From positions 1-62,240 of the forward strand of contig NZ_POQT01000027.1 of NCBI RefSeq assembly GCF_002938435.1: a stretch of 62,240 bases of DNA, written 5' to 3'. The position numbers and the translations under genes were made by a program. The number at the start of each line of letters is the position of its first letter. The stretch's first letter is position 1. The notes under the pieces were generated by a model, which worked only from the letters and a program-made list of their open reading frames with translations, was not told the DNA's origin and searched no databases. Below, piece after piece: positions 61,272 to 62,240 of the stretch. The stretch comes from Blastococcus saxobsidens (GTDB lineage Bacteria > Actinomycetota > Actinomycetes > Mycobacteriales > Geodermatophilaceae).

Positions 61272-62240
61272 GTGGGCACCGGAACGCGGAACAGCACGGC
61301 GGGGGCCGGTACGGGCGCCCCGTCCGGCGCGGTCGAGCGCACCGGAGGGCGGGCGGCGTCGCGGGTCGCGGGCACGCTGCTCGTGGCCGCGCTCGCCGTC
61401 GGCCTCACGCCGGACGTCGCCGGGGCCGCGCCCCGGCGCCCCACCGACAGCCAGATCAGCCAGGCCCAGTCGCGCGCCGACGCGGTGGCCGACCGGATCG
61501 GTGAGCTCAACCAGCAGCTGACCGCCGCCCAGGCGCAGGCCGAGGCCGCGCACGCCACGTCTGCGCTGGCCCTGGACGAGTTCCAGGCCACGCAGGAGGC
61601 GTTCGAGGCCGCCCAGGCGCACGCGCAGGCTTCGGCCGAGGCCGCCGCCAAGGCCGCCGAGGAGGTCACGGTCGCCCGCGACGACGTCGTCGCCTTCGCC
61701 CGCCGCAGCTTCATGGAGGGGACCACCAACCCGGGCGCGACCGCGCTGCTCACCGCCGGTGACATCGGCCAGTTGGTCGAGCGCGCCGCGCTGCTGGAGG
61801 CTGCCGGCACGCACCGCGCCGACGTGCTCGGCGAGGTGCGGGACGCCGAGCAGACCGCGCGCCGTGCCGACGTCGTCGCCCGGACGGCGGTGGTCGAGGC
61901 CGAGGAACTGAAGACTCAGGCGGCCGCGACCCTCGAGGTCGCCACGACCGCCGAGATCTCCGCCCGCGCCCTGAAGGCATCCCTGGTCGCCCAGCGCGTC
62001 GAGGTGCAGGCCCAGCTGGACGCGGCCCAGACCGAGCTGCGCGACCTCGTCGGTGCCCGTGCCGCGGCGGAGCGCGCCGCCGCCGTCGCTCCCCGCCCGG
62101 CCCCGGCCCCGGCCCCGGCTCCCGCTCCGCGGCCGGCCCCCGCCCCGAGCGCTCCGCAGCCGCCGGCCGACCGTCCCGTGCCGCCGTCGGCCGGGGACGC
62201 CTCCGCCGCGCAGCGGGCGATCGACGCCGCCATGGCCTAC
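61272..62240 (+). CDS. secreted NlpC/P60-type peptidoglycan hydrolase, RipA-like (N-terminal part)
   Basis: 323 codons are visible; the gene runs off the window. A signal peptide (hydrophobic GTLLVAALAVGL, probable cut near AGA-AP) is followed by a long alanine/glutamate-rich coiled coil (about 65-270), a Pro/Ala repeat linker (about 275-310) and AQRAIDAAMAY, which commonly begins an NlpC/P60 domain. Position after acnA matches RipA in mycobacteria. GTG 61272 has GGGAAGAGG 7 bases upstream. The catalytic Cys-His part lies beyond the window, so the enzyme call rests on layout and context. Confidence 0.8.
   Translation, partial: MGTGTRNSTAGAGTGAPSGAVERTGGRAASRVAGTLLVAALAVGLTPDVAGAAPRRPTDSQISQAQSRADAVADRIGELNQQLTAAQAQAEAAHATSALALDEFQATQEAFEAAQAHAQASAEAAAKAAEEVTVARDDVVAFARRSFMEGTTNPGATALLTAGDIGQLVERAALLEAAGTHRADVLGEVRDAEQTARRADVVARTAVVEAEELKTQAAATLEVATTAEISARALKASLVAQRVEVQAQLDAAQTELRDLVGARAAAERAAAVAPRPAPAPAPAPAPRPAPAPSAPQPPADRPVPPSAGDASAAQRAIDAAMAY

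Overview
This window is a high-GC actinobacterial chromosome segment. Gene order, the abundance of GTG starts and the protein families (OpcA, RbpA, SufR, the actinobacterial-type aconitase, a RipA-like hydrolase) fit an actinomycete. I infer the Geodermatophilaceae (Blastococcus/Geodermatophilus/Modestobacter type), but I could not run a search to prove it. The backbone follows the order I know from Mycobacterium tuberculosis: gap-pgk-tpi-secG, then pgl(devB)-opcA-zwf-tal-tkt, ctaB, ctaA, sufR-B-D-C-S-U-T, ABC-F with an enoyl-CoA hydratase, acn, and a RipA-type hydrolase at the right edge.

Layout. 1-107 is the 3' end of an IS110-family transposase. 266-5897 (+) holds gap, pgk, tpiA, an orphan peptide-type binding lipoprotein, secG and rbpA. 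5939-14510 (-) is a pentose-phosphate block read tkt, tal, pgi, zwf, opcA, pgl. 14826-17188 holds ctaB and ctaA (heme O and heme A synthesis) around a small unknown gene. 17310-24202 (+) is a complete SUF iron-sulfur operon led by its own repressor gene. 24290-29208 (-) has two Tat-exported phosphoesterases and a large membrane protein. 29257-34888 (+) has an ABC-F ATPase, a tiny HTH protein, an enoyl-CoA hydratase, an ABC exporter and an NTF2-like protein. 34898-40162 has a DUF881 protein and an Lrp-type regulator divergent from hppD-hmgA-fahA, the lower part of tyrosine catabolism.

40482-52581 looks like an accessory insert in the conserved backbone. It holds an aldehyde dehydrogenase of the 2-oxoglutarate-semialdehyde type, a YciI protein, a NitT/TauT-type importer (binding lipoprotein, two permeases, ATPase) with a small unknown membrane protein in the same overlapping operon, then KDPG-type aldolase, an RraA-like protein and a KDG-type sugar kinase. 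A LysR regulator with a quinone oxidoreductase stands divergent from a zinc alcohol dehydrogenase. Together they suggest uptake and phosphorylative cleavage of an acidic sugar or related anion, but no dehydratase is present and the substrate is unknown. After it come a CbiX/SirB-like chelatase, an atypical SDR and aconitase (-), then a PAP2 enzyme, a sirtuin, a small membrane protein, an acyl-CoA synthetase and the truncated RipA-like gene (+).

The most notable non-coding signals are: (i) three copies of a ~70-base, oriented, foldable repeat, each beginning at a stop codon and showing compensatory arm changes; (ii) perfect palindromes at several promoters (importer operon, alcohol dehydrogenase, lrp/hppD, the small membrane protein, ripA-like); (iii) a SufR-like operator over the sufR start; (iv) five TANNNT boxes placed 7-8 nt before start codons, suggesting leaderless transcripts.
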